Source: Certhia americana (taxonomy: Eukaryota; Chordata; Aves; Passeriformes; Certhiidae). Taken from it: 64,000 nucleotides of DNA. How positions within the stretch are numbered: position 1 is the first letter of the stretch; every line of letters starts with the position of its first letter. The stretch is taken from contig CM031864.1 of assembly GCA_018697195.1 (NCBI GenBank), positions 15,946,263 to 16,010,262 of the forward strand. Reading direction: 5' to 3'. The position numbers and the translations under genes were made by a program. This document shows, piece after piece, positions 60,997 to 64,000 of this stretch. Under the pieces are notes generated by a model. The model worked only from the letters and a program-made list of their open reading frames with translations, did no database searches and was not told the origin of the DNA.

Positions 60997-61075
60997 GTGA
61001 CCGGAACTGCACCGCAGGGGACAGCGCCTCAGCCCAGCCAGCCCGGGACTGGCTCTGCGGGTTTTGGTGTGGCTG

Positions 61076-64000
61076 TTTGTTTGTTTGCCGTGTTGTGGAC
61101 ATATACATACTAGTAAACAACTGTTATTCTTTTTCCCATATGTTTGCCTGAAAGACCGTAATTTCAGAGTTGTAATAACTTGGAGGGAAAGGGGTCACAT
61201 TTTCTGTGCCAAGGGAGGTTCCTGCCTGTCTTTCAAACCAAGACAGACAGGAAACCCCTTTGAGAGCAGGGCACACATCTGGGAATGAGATAAAGCTCTA
61301 GGGCTTTTATGGTGCACTATAGCATCAGCTTTTCATTGTAGAATATGATTAGGTAACAGCTGGCTTATTTAACAAAAGGTTGGTCAATAAAGAATTTTAT
61401 CTTAAAGATTGATTGAAGTAGGTGAATCCTTGGCTTTGGTTGTTTTTACCTAGCTCCATTCTCCCCACCTTGCCAGTGCTGGTAACAGCAAGACCAGACA
61501 TCAGACTGTGACCACCAAGGTTGCTCTGCCTCCCGTGAAAATCCTCCTTAGCAATGTAATCCCCTCACCTCGCTCCCAGTGAGGGAAATATTCAGGAGGG
61601 AAGAGACCCAGCTTTATACTGACTCCACAGTAATTCTAGCACTACAGGTACTATTAGTGTTCAGCAAATAATAAACAAATGCAGTCAAACATTTAATAAT
61701 GTTATTTTCTAAAGATGTGATTCATCTCAACTTCCCTGCTGTCTTCAAGGGTCTTCACTACAACTGCATCAGAAGGGCAAGAGGTTTTCCTGCCTTAACA
61801 TTAAAAATTGAGCCAAATACCACAGAAACCTTCTGCAGCAGATGAGACATTGTTAGGTAAGTGATACCCTTCATCTCAGCCAAACTCAAGCGTAAACTTC
61901 CCTTGGGCTTAGTGACAGCTTTGCCTGAGTACAGACAACAGCATTCATGGAAGGCAGGCACCAGAGGAACAGATGACAAGTCAACATTGGCAGCGCCACC
62001 TGACTCTTCACGAGAAATAAATGGATCTATAGTTCTTAAAGTATTCCAAGAATGAAAACCGATAGATTCTGCCATCTGAAAACATGGGATAGTTCTAAGG
62101 GGTGGTTTTTTGGGGGTAGTGGCACTACCATTTTATATCCCTTTCAAGATTTGGTCGAAGTTCTCAGCCATGGTTGCCACTGTAGTGAGGTCTGTCGTTG
62201 CCTCCTTGCTTCTCATGTCCTTCCAACATCCTTACAGAGATAAGCTCTGAATTACATGCGACTTACTTCCATGAGCTTTAAAAAAAAAACTCAGCTTATT
62301 TTTGTTTACCATTTTCTAGTTTGATGGCAAGATTACCATCAGTTACTGTTTTTAAGAGGCATACAAAGGAAATTTATCTTAACATCTTTCTGAGCCTTCT
62401 GTGTCCTCTCTGCTAAAACTGGATCCAAATTCTGTTCTGTGCTGTGCTGAATTTGCAACAAATACAAAGAGATTCAATAGCAATGTGAAATATTTGCTTT
62501 TACTTTTCTAATGCAAAAAACCCAAAAACTTGGAGTTTTGCATGGTTGTTTACTGTTCTTTGCAAATCTGGCTGATTAAATAGTACTCAAGGAAAATTAG
62601 TGAGAAAAGGCAAGAGCCTCGAGCGGTGCAAACCAACAGAGCTCACTTTCACCATTCAGACAACATTTATGCCACCTGAGAATGCGGAATAGCTACATTA
62701 ACAGTAATTTCCTTTTATTACAAGTCCTGCTGCGTTTAGATACTCTGGGAAAAAAAATCCCCCAAATATACAAACCTGTTTTTTGCTTCATTCCTTCCCT
62801 TACCACCTCTGGAAGAGAACTGATTCTGACAGGCAAGAGGATCTAGTCCATTACGATGCTGTATGCTTTCCCACTTTTACAGTTTCTATATCATATTCCT
62901 AGACCTAATACCTCAAATTCACCTCTGAGTGCTGCAGAATTCCCATACCTGGCTAGAACCAAATGCACATGCTTACTCTTATATTGCTGTCTTTTAGGGC
63001 TGAAATTCCTGTTTCTCAGAGTGAGATCTTTTGGCAGGACAAATTTAAAAATGTGTGCAGGCCACTAAACCCATGATCCAACAGCCTAATAACTCTTTCA
63101 TCAAATATTTGTGAAACTATAACTTTCTTTCAGATCTTGATTATTTCGGAGGAAAGAAACCCACCACACACAGAGAGCTTGAAAAATCGCAGGAATGGCA
63201 AAGTTGTTTTCTATTTCCCATTACTATTCCTACCTTGAGTTCTTATACCAAAACAGGCCTAGAGTAAGCACCTTCACCAGGCGTGTCATTAGGATGAATA
63301 AACAGATGAACTACAAGGGGTAGATTCTAGAAAGATTTTTAAGAATTCAGAGCTGTTGTCACTCAACTAGTTCTTTGACCATTTGAAAATGTCTTATGAT
63401 TAAAACCTTCCCCCCCTGCCCACATATATGTCCTAGAAAATTGAACAAATATTATTTTTATTGTTTTTTCTTCCAGATTTTACCACAGCAATCTGGGCAC
63501 CTGCCCAAAATGTATAAATGAAAATCTCATGCAGCAGAGCATCAGCAGCACGAAGAAACAGCTAAAATATTTTCTCTTTGTCTCTGTCCTGAATCCAAAC
63601 TTTGGCACACCCCATGTCACACATCTGCTTCTTCCAGGCTGGTGCAGCAGAGGTGGCTGTGTTTGTGTAGGAAGTCAGAGCCACTCGCACCAATGAGCGC
63701 TCGCACAGCTGGCCTGGCCCCAGGAAGGGAACACTCTCCCTTGCAAGAGGAACTGAAACTATGCCTAGGGAAGCCTGCTTTGCCTCTGACCAAGCTAGCT
63801 GTCTTAAGGAAATGCCAGACCTTACTGCACCGGGGTCAAATGTAGAATTATGTGGCAGTTTGATAAGCTACAGTATACTAATTTATTGGCTATTTTAAAA
63901 AATGTAGAGGAAATTTTATTACGGATTACTTTGCTTTCCTGAAAACTTTTTATAATTAAGAACATCTGGAAGACATTTCAATATATCATAAACAAGAGGA
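61076..64000. other. non-coding sequence downstream of the CpG island
   Basis: No exon recognised. A frame at 63642-63845 (plus) lies in a moderately G+C-rich stretch, but its first codon is GTG and it shows no known domain. The rest is AT-rich. Confidence 0.45.

Larger units (their letters stand above)
60700..61075. promoter_or_regulatory. CpG-island-like segment, candidate promoter or insulator
   Basis: By eye about 27 CpG dinucleotides occur in roughly 370 bases, against very few per kilobase elsewhere in the window, together with high G+C (GCGCGGCCGGGAGCC, GCCACGGCGCCC). It is the only such segment in 64 kb. It contains a CTCF-like site, a perfect hairpin and an ORF with an ideal start context. 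No TATA box is visible, as is usual for CpG-island promoters. Direction of any transcription is undetermined, and no downstream exon was recognised inside the window on either side. It may equally be a distal regulatory or orphan CpG island. Confidence 0.65.

Noticed and set aside
1..64000. CRISPR array, operon, bacterial defence system, tRNA or rRNA genes
   Set aside because: No regularly spaced direct repeats, no tRNA B-box-like GGTTCGAATCC with cloverleaf arms, no rRNA-like block. The sequence is vertebrate nuclear DNA with LINE and LTR relics.

Overview
This window is vertebrate nuclear DNA, most likely from a bird. It is visibly AT-rich and CpG-poor, and no open reading frame reads like a conserved protein exon. 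The bird assignment rests on three classes of repeat relic. There are CR1 LINE 3' ends with the typical terminal repeat and conserved 3' UTR (21.0-21.65 kb and 58.9-59.4 kb). There is an endogenous retrovirus LTR of the type common in bird genomes, ending in the TGTC..GACA terminus with TATA box and poly(A) signal (18.15-18.5 kb). There are also much older amniote repeats: a long CR1/L3-like fragment at 54.56-55.41 kb, MIR-like SINE fragments near 4.2, 24.4, 27.4 and 28.7 kb, and palindromic short-repeat fragments near 40.2, 45.2 and 45.9 kb. Repeat assignments come from remembered consensus features, not from a search.

Layout. 0-18 kb: non-coding, with a pyrimidine-rich strand block at 1.66-2.11 kb and one weak exon-like open stretch ending in a perfect splice donor at 2.73 kb. 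18-22 kb: solo-LTR relic, a 31-bp tandem duplication and a 5'-truncated CR1 on the minus strand. 22-33 kb: non-coding, MIR relics, a C/A-rich low-complexity block (26.3-26.5 kb) and a small minus-strand ORF with an in-frame 30-bp duplication (25.1-25.4 kb). 33-54 kb: a (GA)24 microsatellite, a G-quadruplex-capable GGGT repeat, poly(A) runs, short palindromes and an AT-rich octamer-motif cluster at 47.7-47.9 kb. 54.5-59.4 kb: the old CR1/L3-like element, a perfect 14-bp-arm hairpin and a CR1 with an internal deletion. 60.7-61.07 kb: the only CpG-island-like segment, with a CTCF-like motif, a 9-bp-arm hairpin and a short ORF with an ideal Kozak context followed by a splice donor. This is the best candidate for a promoter or first exon here.

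No operon, defence system, CRISPR array, rRNA, tRNA or intact protein-coding gene is visible. The window is best read as intergenic or deep intronic DNA. The two observations most worth checking are the isolated CpG island and the two-piece CR1 at 58.9-59.4 kb. I saw nothing that I would call a previously undescribed system.
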